From Methanobacteriaceae archaeon (GTDB lineage Archaea > Methanobacteriota > Methanobacteria > Methanobacteriales > Methanobacteriaceae), in assembly GCA_030693105.1 (NCBI GenBank), contig JAUYBK010000152.1:1-10869 (forward strand): DNA of 10,869 nucleotides. The letters are read 5' to 3'. The position numbers and the translations under genes were made by a program. Shown here one piece after another: positions 1-6,720 of the stretch; position 1 is the stretch's first letter; every line of letters starts with the position of its first letter. The notes under the pieces are model-generated. The model saw only the letters and a program-made list of their open reading frames with translations. It was not told the DNA's origin and did not search any database.

Positions 1-1849
1 TTTTATGTCCTTCCAAGAGGCCCATTCCAAATACTACCACTCCCCGTGGCCATTTTTCTCGGGGAAATATGGCGGAGTGGTGGAATAGGTGGAAAGAAAG
101 GTGGTTTCCCACTAAATCCTTAGCAGATAGTCTCCAGTCTAAGGGATACCAGTAGTTGAATTCATCTTTAGTATTCTGGAACTCCTGGTCGCCTGAAGAA
201 TAATCAGCGTTTAAGAAGACCCCATCAAAGAATTCGTCGTCTAGATCTGCAGGATCCATCTTCTTGATGTGAGTGGCAATGCTGTAGTAGGCCATATAAA
301 TGGTGGAATCACTTAAAGGTTCGATAAGCCACTGTGGGTCCCAGGGAAGACGGGTTCCCAGGCCGATTCTTCTTGAACAGGCCCAGTCGTGCAGCCAGTT
401 TATGAAATATTCAAAGTTGTGGCGGATCTCCTCGGGAACCGCGTTCATGCGGTTTAGACAATCCAAGGTGATATCTTTCCACTCTGGTTCGGAGTATTTT
501 AAAAACCACTGGTTTTCCAGGATCTTAACCACACACTTACCACCGCAGCGACAAATTACCGGCCGCTCGGCGAATTCGTGCATTTTATCACCCTTTTGTG
601 AGCCAAGAATTATTTCAATAATGGCGTCACGGGCTTCAGGAACTTTTAAGCCGGCGTAACCAGTTATGTGATCGTCCATCACTCCTTTAGCATGTTCCAG
701 TTTGTAAATCTCGTTGGTGGCTTCTTGGAGCTTGTGATCTTTCTGATTTTTAACTTCCATTTTTTCCACCATCTCCACTGCGGGGTGTTCGCCAAAGCCG
801 TCCAATTTTATAAGGCCGATGGGCTGGATTTTTTCCACTTCTTCTTTAATGCCGTAGGTTTCCAGAGTTTTAATGTCCTTTTTAAGGTCCACCAGGGCGA
901 TATAATCAGCTGGAGCATGGGCTGGTACCGCATAAACCACGCCCGTGGCGTATTCCGGATCCACAAATGACGCCGGTAAAATTATGAGTTCTTCGTCGGT
1001 GAGGGGGTTCTGGACGTATTTTCCAATGATTTTCGCGGCGTCGACCTCTCCCACTATTTCAACCTCTTTCTGGTTAACCATGTTGTCGAAGGACTTTTTA
1101 CTTATAATCCAGATTTCATCATGGTATTTTATTTTGATGTACTCTACATCCGGATTTATCCATAGGTTCGTGGCGCCAAATAGGGTTTCCGGACGGAAAG
1201 TGGCAGCCACTAAGTAGTAATCTTCGAATTTAAACTTCACCAGGGTTAGTTCGTTTATACCGACTCCTTCTCCTTCTAAAAGGTCGTGATCTCCCACTGG
1301 GTTCTGACACTCAGGACAGTACTTTACGGGGTGGGCCCCTATGCGGACCAGTCCTTTTTCTTTGAGTTTACGAAACTGCCAGCTTATGAACTTCTGGTAG
1401 TGGGGATCCAGGGTCTTGAACTCCCGCCTCCAGTCAATGGAGTAACCCAAACGGGTCATAACATCGCGATACTCGCTGCTAAAGTACTCCACAATGTAAT
1501 AAGGATCCTTGAACTTGTTTAGTTCTTCTTCAGGGACTTTATGCACATTTTTGTAAATGTTTAAGGTCCAGGGGTCTCTTCTCCCAATCCGCTTGGCTAT
1601 GCCAATTACCGGGGCCCCGGTTACGTGCCAACCCATGGGAAACAGGACATTATAGCCCTGCATTCTCTTAAAACGGGCGTAAACATCTGGAACGGTGTAA
1701 GTTCTTCCGTGCCCCACGTGCATGGCGCCACTGGGGTAGGGATAGGCCACTGTCAGGAATAATTTTTCCCGGTTATCCGGATTAGAATGAAATAATTTTG
1801 CTTCTTGCCACTTTTTCTGCCACTTAGTCTCCATGTTAATATCTGTCAA
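1..1849 (-). CDS. leuS: Leucyl-tRNA synthetase, archaeal type (C-terminal part beyond the window)
   Basis: Class I aminoacyl-tRNA synthetase that charges tRNA-Leu with leucine in the cytosol. I translated 616 codons with no stop; archaeal LeuRS is usually about 940-970 residues, so roughly a third is missing past position 1. The HIGH motif appears as PSGAMHVGHGRTY near residues 40-52. The CP1 editing domain is visible as FRPETLFGATNLW and ATGVVYAVPAHAPADY. Two cysteine pairs look zinc-binding: CPEC (after HPVKY) and CRCGGKC. The last visible residues, GLLEGHK, directly precede the catalytic KMSKS loop, so the cut falls at that loop. I chose the TTG at 1847-1849 because GGTGA lies four bases upstream, the same spacing seen at other genes here; the next in-frame ATG (1832-1834) has no suitably spaced site and would shorten the protein by five residues. 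It is last of a nadE-cutA-leuS cluster, 45 bases after cutA. Confidence 0.96.
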   Translation of the reverse strand, partial: MTDINMETKWQKKWQEAKLFHSNPDNREKLFLTVAYPYPSGAMHVGHGRTYTVPDVYARFKRMQGYNVLFPMGWHVTGAPVIGIAKRIGRRDPWTLNIYKNVHKVPEEELNKFKDPYYIVEYFSSEYRDVMTRLGYSIDWRREFKTLDPHYQKFISWQFRKLKEKGLVRIGAHPVKYCPECQNPVGDHDLLEGEGVGINELTLVKFKFEDYYLVAATFRPETLFGATNLWINPDVEYIKIKYHDEIWIISKKSFDNMVNQKEVEIVGEVDAAKIIGKYVQNPLTDEELIILPASFVDPEYATGVVYAVPAHAPADYIALVDLKKDIKTLETYGIKEEVEKIQPIGLIKLDGFGEHPAVEMVEKMEVKNQKDHKLQEATNEIYKLEHAKGVMDDHITGYAGLKVPEARDAIIEIILGSQKGDKMHEFAERPVICRCGGKCVVKILENQWFLKYSEPEWKDITLDCLNRMNAVPEEIRHNFEYFINWLHDWACSRRIGLGTRLPWDPQWLIEPLSDSTIYMAYYSIATHIKKMDPADLDDEFFDGVFLNADYSSGDQEFQNTKDEFNYWYPLDWRLSAKDLVGNHLSFHLFHHSAIFPREKWPRGVVVFGMGLLEGHK

Positions 1850-1852
1850 CCA

Positions 1853-1858
1853 ATCACC
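1853..1858 (-). promoter_or_regulatory. Ribosome-binding site deciding the leuS start
   Basis: On the minus strand this reads GGTGAT, complementary to the archaeal 16S 3' end. It stands four bases (counting after GGTGA) before an in-frame TTG at 1847-1849 and 18-19 bases before the first ATG. The spacing matches that of the cupin gene (GGTGA, four bases, ATG), which favours TTG initiation for leuS. Confidence 0.6.
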
Positions 1859-1870
1859 GCTGTAAAAGTT

Positions 1871-1888
1871 AATAAATCATTATTTATT
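1871..1888. repeat. Short AT inverted repeat between cutA and leuS
   Basis: AATAAAT (1871-1877) and ATTTATT (1882-1888) form perfect 7-base arms around a 4-base loop, just after the cutA stop. It contains only A-T pairs, so it would be a weak RNA hairpin. It might modulate readthrough from cutA into leuS, or simply reflect AT-rich spacer sequence. Confidence 0.3.
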
Positions 1889-1894
1889 TTTACT

Positions 1895-2209
1895 TTAACC
1901 CTTCAATGACTCTTCCAGCCATTTCAAGTACTCTTCAGAACCATTTTTAATTGGAATTTCCAGTACACATGGTACTTCGTAACTATGGATATCCTTAACC
2001 CGCTTTATTATGGTATCCAGATAATTGGAACGAGTTTTCAGGATTAGAATAGATTCAGTATCTTCTTCAATTTCGCCGTCCCACCAATATAAAGATTTTA
2101 TGTTGGGAATTATGTTAGCACATGCTGCCAGCTTCTCCTCTAAGAGTTTTTTGGCTATTTTTTCGGATTCATCTTCTCCCGAAGTGGTAATGTAAATAAG
2201 TGAATACAT
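1895..2209 (-). CDS. cutA: CutA1 divalent-cation tolerance protein
   Basis: A 104-residue protein of the CutA1 family, small ferredoxin-like-fold proteins that form very stable trimers. The family was named for copper tolerance in E. coli, but its biochemical role is still unsettled. The family signature is clear: ACANIIPNIKSLYWWDGEIE around residues 31-50, then ILILKT, the IHSYEVP segment, and the C-terminal YLKWLEESLKG. Length is normal for the family. The start is ATG with an AGGAGTTA ribosome-binding site that overlaps the nadE stop codon, leaving ten bases between the genes, so translation is probably coupled to nadE. No separate promoter is evident; cutA is most likely cotranscribed with nadE and leuS. 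I see no metal-handling partner nearby, so a role in metal tolerance cannot be inferred from context. Confidence 0.95.
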   Translation of the reverse strand: MYSLIYITTSGEDESEKIAKKLLEEKLAACANIIPNIKSLYWWDGEIEEDTESILILKTRSNYLDTIIKRVKDIHSYEVPCVLEIPIKNGSEEYLKWLEESLKG

Positions 2210-2219
2210 GTGTAACTCC

Positions 2220-3029
2220 TTATCTTTGTATTTCCGCGATGGGAGGCGTTTCCAGCTTATGCTGTGCAGCGTGCATCATGATTTTTACCTTGACAACTTC
2301 TCTAGATGCTACTTTCAGTTCGCGGGCTATTTCCTCTTCATTTTGGTTCTTTTCCGTCAGCAGGTAAAGTATTTCGTCAAGAAGTTCGTATTTAATACCC
2401 AAATCCTCTTCGTCAGTCTGGCCCGGCCATAAACCAGCGGTGGGCTTCTTTTTTAGTATTTCAGAAGGCAGCCCCAGGTGGCGGGCCACCATGCGAACAT
2501 CAGTTTTGTACAAAGCACCTAGCGGCAGTATGTCTGCTCCTCCATCCCCATATTTAGTGAAATAACCTACCAACAGTTCGGTGCGGTTGCCAGTCCCCAC
2601 CACCAGCCGGTTTAAGGCGTTGGCATGGTAGTAGAGGATCATCATCCGCATCCGGGCCTTAAGGTTTGCGCTAGCTAATTGGGCATGGGCTTCGTCAAGA
2701 CCGCCCTTACAGATCTGTTCAACGGGTTCTAGGAGTGGATCAATATCTATAACCTTGTATTTGATGCCGAGTTCTTGGGCCAGGTTCATTGCGTCATCCA
2801 CATCACTTTCCGGAGTGGTACTGGTAGGCATCACCAGTCCTAAGATTTTTTCGCCGTTAACCACCTCTGTCGAGATCTGGGCCACGGTAGATGAGTCCAA
2901 ACCTCCACTAAGACCCATAACCAGCCCCTGAGTATTGGACTCTATCAGAGAATACTCGATGAATTTGGATATGTTTCTCAATGTTTTTTCAGCATCTATT
3001 TCCGGTAGTTTTCCATTGTAGTCGGCCAT
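2220..3029 (-). CDS. nadE: NH3-dependent NAD+ synthetase
   Basis: Makes NAD+ from nicotinic acid adenine dinucleotide, ATP and ammonia, the last step of NAD synthesis, in the cytosol. The 269-residue length fits the ammonia-using form; there is no glutaminase (nitrilase) domain. Visible motifs are the ATP-pyrophosphatase loop SGGLDSS (residues 41-47), ANLKARMRMMILY, VGTGNRTELLVGYFTKYGDG (144-163) and PTAGLWPGQTDEEDLG (196-211), all typical of NadE. The reading frame is open back to a GTG at 3036-3038, but I placed the start at ATG 3027-3029: that GTG lies inside the GGTGA ribosome-binding site, which sits five bases before the ATG. It is the first gene of the leftward cluster and its stop overlaps the cutA ribosome-binding site. 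A palindrome about 60-90 bases upstream may be regulatory. Confidence 0.97.
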   Translation of the reverse strand: MADYNGKLPEIDAEKTLRNISKFIEYSLIESNTQGLVMGLSGGLDSSTVAQISTEVVNGEKILGLVMPTSTTPESDVDDAMNLAQELGIKYKVIDIDPLLEPVEQICKGGLDEAHAQLASANLKARMRMMILYYHANALNRLVVGTGNRTELLVGYFTKYGDGGADILPLGALYKTDVRMVARHLGLPSEILKKKPTAGLWPGQTDEEDLGIKYELLDEILYLLTEKNQNEEEIARELKVASREVVKVKIMMHAAQHKLETPPIAEIQR

Positions 3030-3033
3030 GTTA

Positions 3034-3039
3034 ATCACC
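3034..3039 (-). promoter_or_regulatory. Ribosome-binding site deciding the nadE start
   Basis: Minus-strand GGTGAT, with GGTGA five bases before the ATG at 3027-3029. The upstream GTG that would extend the protein by three residues is part of this site and therefore is unlikely to be used as the start. Confidence 0.7.
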
Positions 3040-3090
3040 AGAGGATTCTTTTTCTATTTTTAAAAAGACCTAATTATCCGATCCTTAAAT

Positions 3091-3120
3091 CCCCCATTAA
3101 TTGCCTATTTTAATAGGGGG
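3091..3120. repeat. Operator-like inverted repeat upstream of nadE
   Basis: Outer arms CCCCCATTAA (3091-3100) and TTAATAGGGGG (3110-3120) pair with one unpaired A. A nested palindrome, CCTATT-TT-AATAGG, occupies 3104-3117. On the minus strand the centre reads TATTAAAATAG, a plausible TATA box for nadE that would give a leader of roughly 60 bases. A palindrome over a TATA box would suit a repressor site; no known consensus is recognised. The GC-rich outer arms stand out against the AT-rich spacer. Confidence 0.45.
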
Positions 3121-3189
3121 AAGTTGATAAAGTAAGGTTTCATGCAAGAGTTTATTATGTGTCATTATTCTAATATGGATGTTGCACAA

Positions 3190-3200
3190 TTTTTATATGA
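3190..3200 (+). promoter_or_regulatory. Candidate TATA box for get3
   Basis: TTTTTATATGA is the best archaeal TATA-like element in the 3030-3303 spacer on the plus strand. Transcription would start near 3222-3226, giving a leader of about 80 bases before the get3 start. A nearer, weaker element cannot be excluded because the spacer is AT-rich throughout. Confidence 0.35.
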
Positions 3201-3239
3201 TCACAAAGATTTACATAAGATAGTCTAGATGAATGAGAG

Positions 3240-3291
3240 TTCTAAGCTAAAATTAAACTGATTCTAAGTATTAACTAAAACTAAAATTAAA
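3240..3291. repeat. Short direct repeats in the get3 leader
   Basis: CTAAAATTAAA occurs at 3247-3257 and again at 3281-3291; TTCTAAG occurs at 3240-3246 and 3262-3268. They lie between the candidate TATA box and the ribosome-binding site of get3. In such AT-rich sequence this may be chance; no function is assigned. Confidence 0.3.
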
Positions 3292-3303
3292 TGGAGGAAT
3301 ATA

Positions 3304-4287
3304 ATGGCATTCAAAGATTTGTTCCGATTTAATAAAGGAAAAACCACGTTCGTATTTATTGGAGGTAAAGGTGGAGTGGGTAAAACCACCGTGTCGGCAG
3401 CTACTGCATTATGGTTGGCGGACGAAGGTAAAAAAACCCTCATCATATCCACTGACCCTGCTCACTCCCTTTCTGACTCTTTTGAAAGAAACATCGGCCA
3501 CGACCCTACCCCCATTGCTGAAAACCTTTTCGCTGCCGAAATCGACCCTGAAGTGGCTATGCAGGACTACCAGGCTAAGATGAAGGAACAACAAGCTCTT
3601 AACCCGGGTATGGATATGGGTATGATGCAGGACCAGATGGACATGGCCAGCATGGCCCCCGGTATTGACGAAACTGCCGCTTTCGACAAGTTCATGCAGT
3701 ACATGACTACCGACGAGTACGACATCGTCATCTTCGACACCGCCCCCACCGGTCACACCCTGCGTTTGTTATCCTTCCCGGAGATGATGGACAGTTGGGT
3801 GGGAAAGATGATCAAAATCCGAAGGCAAGTGGGCAGTATGGCCAAGGCCTTCAAGAACATCATGCCCTTTATGGGAGACGAAGAAGAGGAAGACCGGGCC
3901 TTAGAGGATATGGAAGAAAGTAAAAAGAAGATCCGAGAAGCTCGTGGTGTTTTATCTGATCCTAACCGGACTTCATTCAAGATGGTGGTTATTCCCGAGG
4001 AAATGTCAATCTACGAATCAGAAAGGGCTATGGAAGCACTTAAAAAGTACAACATGCACGCCGACGGAGTTATCGTAAACCAGATCCAGCCCGAAGAAGC
4101 TGATTGTGAGTTCTGCCAGGCCCGACGAAACATACAGGAAAAACGACTGGAAACTATTAAACAAAAATTCGGCAACCAGCTCATTGCCCAGGTCCCCCTT
4201 TTCCAGGAAGAAGTTAAAGGGATGGAACGCCTGCGAGGTGTGGCCCGCATACTCTACGGAGAAGAAAAACCTTTGGCTCTCGAATAG
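3304..4287 (+). CDS. get3: Get3/TRC40/ArsA-family ATPase
   Basis: A 327-residue cytosolic ATPase of the Get3/ArsA family. Eukaryotic Get3 delivers tail-anchored membrane proteins; archaeal members are close homologues thought to do similar work, while ArsA energises arsenite export. Seen here: the deviant Walker A GGKGGVGKTT (residues 20-29, with both lysines K22 and K27), switch I DPAHSLSD (51-58), switch II DTAPTGHTLRLL (145-156), the CxxC pair CEFC (268-271) that binds zinc at the dimer interface in Get3, and PLFQEEVKG near the C-terminus. It is single-domain, unlike duplicated bacterial ArsA. Residues 103-118 are extremely methionine-rich, with ten Met in 16 residues or close to it, fitting a hydrophobic substrate-binding segment. 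No arsenic genes flank it, so protein targeting is the better reading. The start has GGAGG six bases upstream. Confidence 0.93.
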   Translation: MAFKDLFRFNKGKTTFVFIGGKGGVGKTTVSAATALWLADEGKKTLIISTDPAHSLSDSFERNIGHDPTPIAENLFAAEIDPEVAMQDYQAKMKEQQALNPGMDMGMMQDQMDMASMAPGIDETAAFDKFMQYMTTDEYDIVIFDTAPTGHTLRLLSFPEMMDSWVGKMIKIRRQVGSMAKAFKNIMPFMGDEEEEDRALEDMEESKKKIREARGVLSDPNRTSFKMVVIPEEMSIYESERAMEALKKYNMHADGVIVNQIQPEEADCEFCQARRNIQEKRLETIKQKFGNQLIAQVPLFQEEVKGMERLRGVARILYGEEKPLALE

Positions 4288-4290
4288 GGC

Positions 4291-4326
4291 CATATATTTT
4301 ACTTTTTTTAATTCTATATTTCTTTG
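4291..4326 (+). terminator. T-rich stretch after get3, possibly also the cupin promoter
   Basis: The 49-base gap between get3 and the cupin gene holds a seven-T run (4303-4309) and further T-rich sequence up to the next ribosome-binding site. Archaeal transcription commonly ends at such U-rich tracts. The same gap contains CATATATTTT (4291-4300), which could be a TATA box for the cupin gene with a start near 4320. The two readings are not exclusive. Confidence 0.4.
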
Positions 4327-4336
4327 AGGTGAATTA

Positions 4337-4702
4337 ATGCTCATAAAAGACCTCAAAAACGGCAGGTATCAAAAAGTTCAGGATCAAACTATTCTCTGCG
4401 AACTTCTTCATCCTGAGAACGAAGGTCTATAAATGGGTTTCAGCTTGGCCCACACTGTTCTAGAAGTGGGGGAAAGTTCCCAACAGCACCGTCTTAAAAA
4501 TTCGACGGAGGTCTATTTTATTCTGGAGTTAGAAGCCATTATGCAAATTGACAACGAAACTGGAAGTTTAAAAAAAGGTCAAGTCGTATACATTCCCCCC
4601 GGTTCCAGGCAGCGGATTGAAAATAAGGAGGAGACTGATTTGAAGTTTTTATGTGTGGTTTCACCGGCGTGGGATGCTGAGGATGATGATTTGTGTCCTT
4701 AG
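4337..4702 (+). pseudogene. Small cupin-domain protein interrupted by an in-frame TAA
   Basis: The frame from ATG 4337 encodes 121 residues apart from one TAA at codon 32 (4430-4432); reading continues in the same frame to TAG 4700-4702. The start has GGTGA four bases upstream and begins MLIKDLKNGRYQKV, as expected for the archaeal single-domain cupin family, and LCELLHP precedes the stop, so both sides are one gene. The second part shows cupin motif 2 (YIPPGSRQRIEN) and the family tail FLCVVSPAW. ATG 4433 directly follows the stop (TAAATG), so an 89-residue fragment could be made by reinitiation, but it would lack the first beta strands. Motif 1 is also altered: the usual glycines after ILE are replaced (ILELEA). 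Together these favour decay, though a sequencing error at the stop cannot be excluded. Intact family members are small beta-barrel proteins, often of unknown ligand. Confidence 0.8.
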
Positions 4703-4703
4703 A

Positions 4704-4726
4704 TGGTTTTATTAGTTAATAAACCA
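4704..4726. terminator. Hairpin between convergent cupin gene and cbiE
   Basis: TGGTTTTATTA (4704-4714) pairs with TAATAAACCA (4717-4726) with one bulged T and a two-base loop. It lies in the 13-base gap between the two stop codons and covers the cbiE stop. Its position between convergent genes and its U-rich content on either strand fit a shared bidirectional terminator. Confidence 0.5.
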
Positions 4727-5339
4727 CCATTACGCACAGATAACTAAATTCTTCCTTTGTAACTTCTTCTAAACTACCCCTAAAGATCCTCTCATCCGGG
4801 TAACTTAACCGCTCACACACCGCAGCATTTATACCCGGATCAACACCATTATCCAGTAAAAACTGGGCCAGATCGTGCACTCGGAAGTCAGGAAGCACTA
4901 TAGTAGGTTTACCATTATCTATCACTTCTAAAATAGGAGCAGAGTTCCCCTTTCCGTGCAAAGTCATGATGTTAGCCTCGTCCCAGGGTAGCTGTAACCG
5001 GGCAGCACAAAGCTGCAGGGAACTTATACCCGGCACTACTTCAATTTTAACATTCTCAGCCAACCTCTGGATGGATTTTAAAACTCCCGAAAACCCAGGA
5101 TCACCGGTAGATAACACCACGATCGTTTTACCCCCCTTAGCCAGTTCCACGGTTTTTTCCATCATCTCATCCATGTTCAGGGCCCTAAGCTCCAGGGTAT
5201 CGCGTTGGTAGTCCGGAAAGAGGTCCAAGGCCCTTCTGCTTCCCACCAGCACATCCGCCAGTTTCACGGTTTTAAAGGCCACGGAAGTAAGATATTCTGC
5301 TGATCCGGGTCCTGTCCCTACTAAATAAATTTTAGACAT
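4716..5339 (-). CDS. cbiE: Cobalt-precorrin-7 (C5)-methyltransferase
   Basis: SAM-dependent methyltransferase that methylates C5 of cobalt-precorrin-7 in the anaerobic cobamide pathway; methanogens need cobamide for methyltransfer to coenzyme M. The 207-residue protein has the tetrapyrrole-methylase signatures: GTGPG (residues 8-12), LSTGDPGFSG (76-85) and VVPGISSLQLCAARLQLPW (101-119), followed by LHGKG. The segment with SLQLCAARL and the length point to CbiE rather than other members of this superfamily. It is the stand-alone CbiE form, not the CbiE-CbiT fusion. No other cobamide gene lies within the window; cbiE is alone between convergent and divergent neighbours. The start has GGGAG six bases upstream and a good TATA box (ATATAAAA on the minus strand) about 50 bases upstream, so it has its own promoter. 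Confidence 0.93.
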   Translation of the reverse strand: MSKIYLVGTGPGSAEYLTSVAFKTVKLADVLVGSRRALDLFPDYQRDTLELRALNMDEMMEKTVELAKGGKTIVVLSTGDPGFSGVLKSIQRLAENVKIEVVPGISSLQLCAARLQLPWDEANIMTLHGKGNSAPILEVIDNGKPTIVLPDFRVHDLAQFLLDNGVDPGINAAVCERLSYPDERIFRGSLEEVTKEEFSYLCVMVVY

Positions 5340-5382
5340 TTAAAACTCCCATAATTAATATTACGAACCATTATTCAAACTT

Positions 5383-5393
5383 ATTTTATATGG
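5383..5393. promoter_or_regulatory. TATA element between cbiE and the GTPase gene, readable both ways
   Basis: On the minus strand it reads CCATATAAAAT, a near-ideal TATA box placing cbiE transcription start near 5360-5366. On the plus strand the same bases read ATTTTATATGG, also TATA-like. A second plus-strand candidate, TTATTAAATAG (5401-5411), is better placed for the GTPase gene, with a start near 5430. Assignment to cbiE is the stronger of the two. Confidence 0.5.
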
Positions 5394-5453
5394 CCTATCA
5401 TTATTAAATAGATTTTATTAACTTAAAAAAAGTAAAAGTAGTCTAGTGATATC

Positions 5454-6641
5454 ATGCTACAAATCGCAGTTACTGGAAAGCCCAACGTGGGCAAATCATC
5501 ATTCTTCAATGCCGCCACTCTCTCCAACGCAGAAGTAGCTGGTTACCCCTTTACCACCATAGACGCCCATAAGGCAGTGGCCCACGTAACGGCTGCCTGT
5601 CCCTGCCAGGAGCTGGAAATTGTGTGCAATCCTAACAATTCTAAATGTGTATCTGGGGAGCGACTAATACCAGTGGAACTGGTGGACGTGGCCGGACTGG
5701 TACCAGGGGCCCACGAAGGCCGAGGACTGGGTAACAAGTTTCTAGACGATTTACGCCAAGCAAAAGCTTTCATACACGTCGTTGACGCTTCTGGCTCCAC
5801 CGACGAGGAGGGCCGTCCCTGCGAAGCCGGCAGCCACGACCCCCTGGAGGACGTGGAATTTCTCCAGTTCGAGATCGTTATGTGGCTTTATGGTATTCTC
5901 CAAAAGAACTGGAACCGGCTCATAAGAAAGTCCTTATCGGAAAAATTGGACTTCGCCCGGGTAATGGCAGAGCAGCTTAGCGGTACTGGTATAATGCTGG
6001 AAGACATCTTAGATGCTAAACGCGGGTTGGACGAAGAATACCACCTCTGGAAAAAAGAAGATATAATTTCATTTTTAGATAAACTCCTGAAAATCGCCAA
6101 ACCTATGCTTATAGTTGCTAACAAGGCAGATTTACCCCATTCCGAGGAAAATATTCGGCGCCTGGAAGAAAAGTATGGGGATGTGGTTCCCGTTTCGGCA
6201 GAGGCTGAACTGGCTTTGACCCGGGCAAGTGAAGCCGGACTTATAAGTTATAAGTTAGAGGATTCTGATTTCGAGATCCTTAAAAAAGACGAACTTACTC
6301 CCCCGCAAAAAAAAGCCCTTTCCTACATTAGAGAAAACGTCCTCCAGAAATACGGTTCCACCGGAGTTCAGGAAGCCCTTAATAAAGCGGTGTACGAACT
6401 TTTAGACATGATGGTAGTCTACCCGGTGGAGGACGAGCACCAAATGTCCGACCAGAAAGGAAACATACTCCCCGATGCCTTACTAATACCAAAAGGTTCT
6501 AAACCTAGAGATATGGCCTATTTAATCCACACCGATATTGGTGAAGGTTTCATGCATGCGGTGGACGCCAGAAGCTGTCGAAGGGTTGCTTCGGAGTATG
6601 AAATCCAGAACGGAGATATTATTAGTATCATATGCCGATGA
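5454..6641 (+). CDS. ychF: OBG/YchF-type GTP-binding protein with TGS domain
   Basis: A 395-residue translation-factor-class GTPase of the OBG/YchF family as found in archaea; members associate with ribosomes, but the exact role is uncertain. Motifs: G1 GKPNVGKS (residues 8-15), a threonine pair in FTTID as switch I/G2, G3 DVAG (78-81), the GRGLGNKFLDDLRQAKAFIHVVDASG stretch typical of archaeal members (split here: GRGLGNKFLDDLR at 89-101), G4 NKAD (223-226) and G5 SAE (248-250). The C-terminal 80 or so residues, with ALLIPKGSKPRDMAYLIHTD, form a TGS domain, ending in NGDIISIICR. Bacterial YchF replaces the G4 motif and prefers ATP; the NKAD here predicts GTP use. Four cysteines (C49, C51, C58, C65) cluster between G2 and G3. 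The ATG has GTGAT upstream (GTGA, then four bases). The P-type ATPase gene follows 79 bases later. Confidence 0.92.
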   Translation: MLQIAVTGKPNVGKSSFFNAATLSNAEVAGYPFTTIDAHKAVAHVTAACPCQELEIVCNPNNSKCVSGERLIPVELVDVAGLVPGAHEGRGLGNKFLDDLRQAKAFIHVVDASGSTDEEGRPCEAGSHDPLEDVEFLQFEIVMWLYGILQKNWNRLIRKSLSEKLDFARVMAEQLSGTGIMLEDILDAKRGLDEEYHLWKKEDIISFLDKLLKIAKPMLIVANKADLPHSEENIRRLEEKYGDVVPVSAEAELALTRASEAGLISYKLEDSDFEILKKDELTPPQKKALSYIRENVLQKYGSTGVQEALNKAVYELLDMMVVYPVEDEHQMSDQKGNILPDALLIPKGSKPRDMAYLIHTDIGEGFMHAVDARSCRRVASEYEIQNGDIISIICR

Positions 6642-6720
6642 AGAGATTTAATAGCCCTTAAAAAGGATATAACTAATTAAGTGTCCACTAACAACGGAGA
6701 GGTAGGTTGCAAGTGTAAAC
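6642..6720. other. Spacer between the GTPase and P-type ATPase genes
   Basis: It contains a small palindrome CCTTAAAAAGG (6656-6666), a TATA-like GGATATAAC (6665-6673), and a purine-rich GGAGAGGTAGG about 15-24 bases before the ATPase ATG. The ribosome-binding match is farther from the start than at other genes here, and no closer in-frame alternative start exists because TAA precedes the ATG within the leader. Confidence 0.35.

Noticed and set aside
300..1522. Several plus-strand ORFs of 78-119 codons
   Set aside because: They lie opposite the uninterrupted leuS frame, have no ribosome-binding sites of note, and show no family resemblance.
3036..3038. GTG start extending nadE by three residues
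   Set aside because: The GTG is inside the GGTGA ribosome-binding site that serves the ATG at 3027-3029.
3030..3303. tRNA or small RNA gene in the divergent spacer
   Set aside because: No cloverleaf pattern, T-loop sequence or GC-rich stem set was found; only the palindrome and short AT repeats are present.
3304..4287. Arsenite pump ATPase as the function of the Get3/ArsA protein
   Set aside because: It is single-domain, has the Get3 CxxC and Met-rich segment, and no arsB, arsR or arsD is nearby.
3264..4356. Minus-strand ORFs opposite get3
   Set aside because: They are shadows of the get3 coding frame with biased composition and no recognisable motif.
4430..4432. Pyrrolysine-type recoding of the interrupting stops
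   Set aside because: Pyrrolysine uses UAG; both interruptions are UAA, and several intact genes in the window end in UAA.
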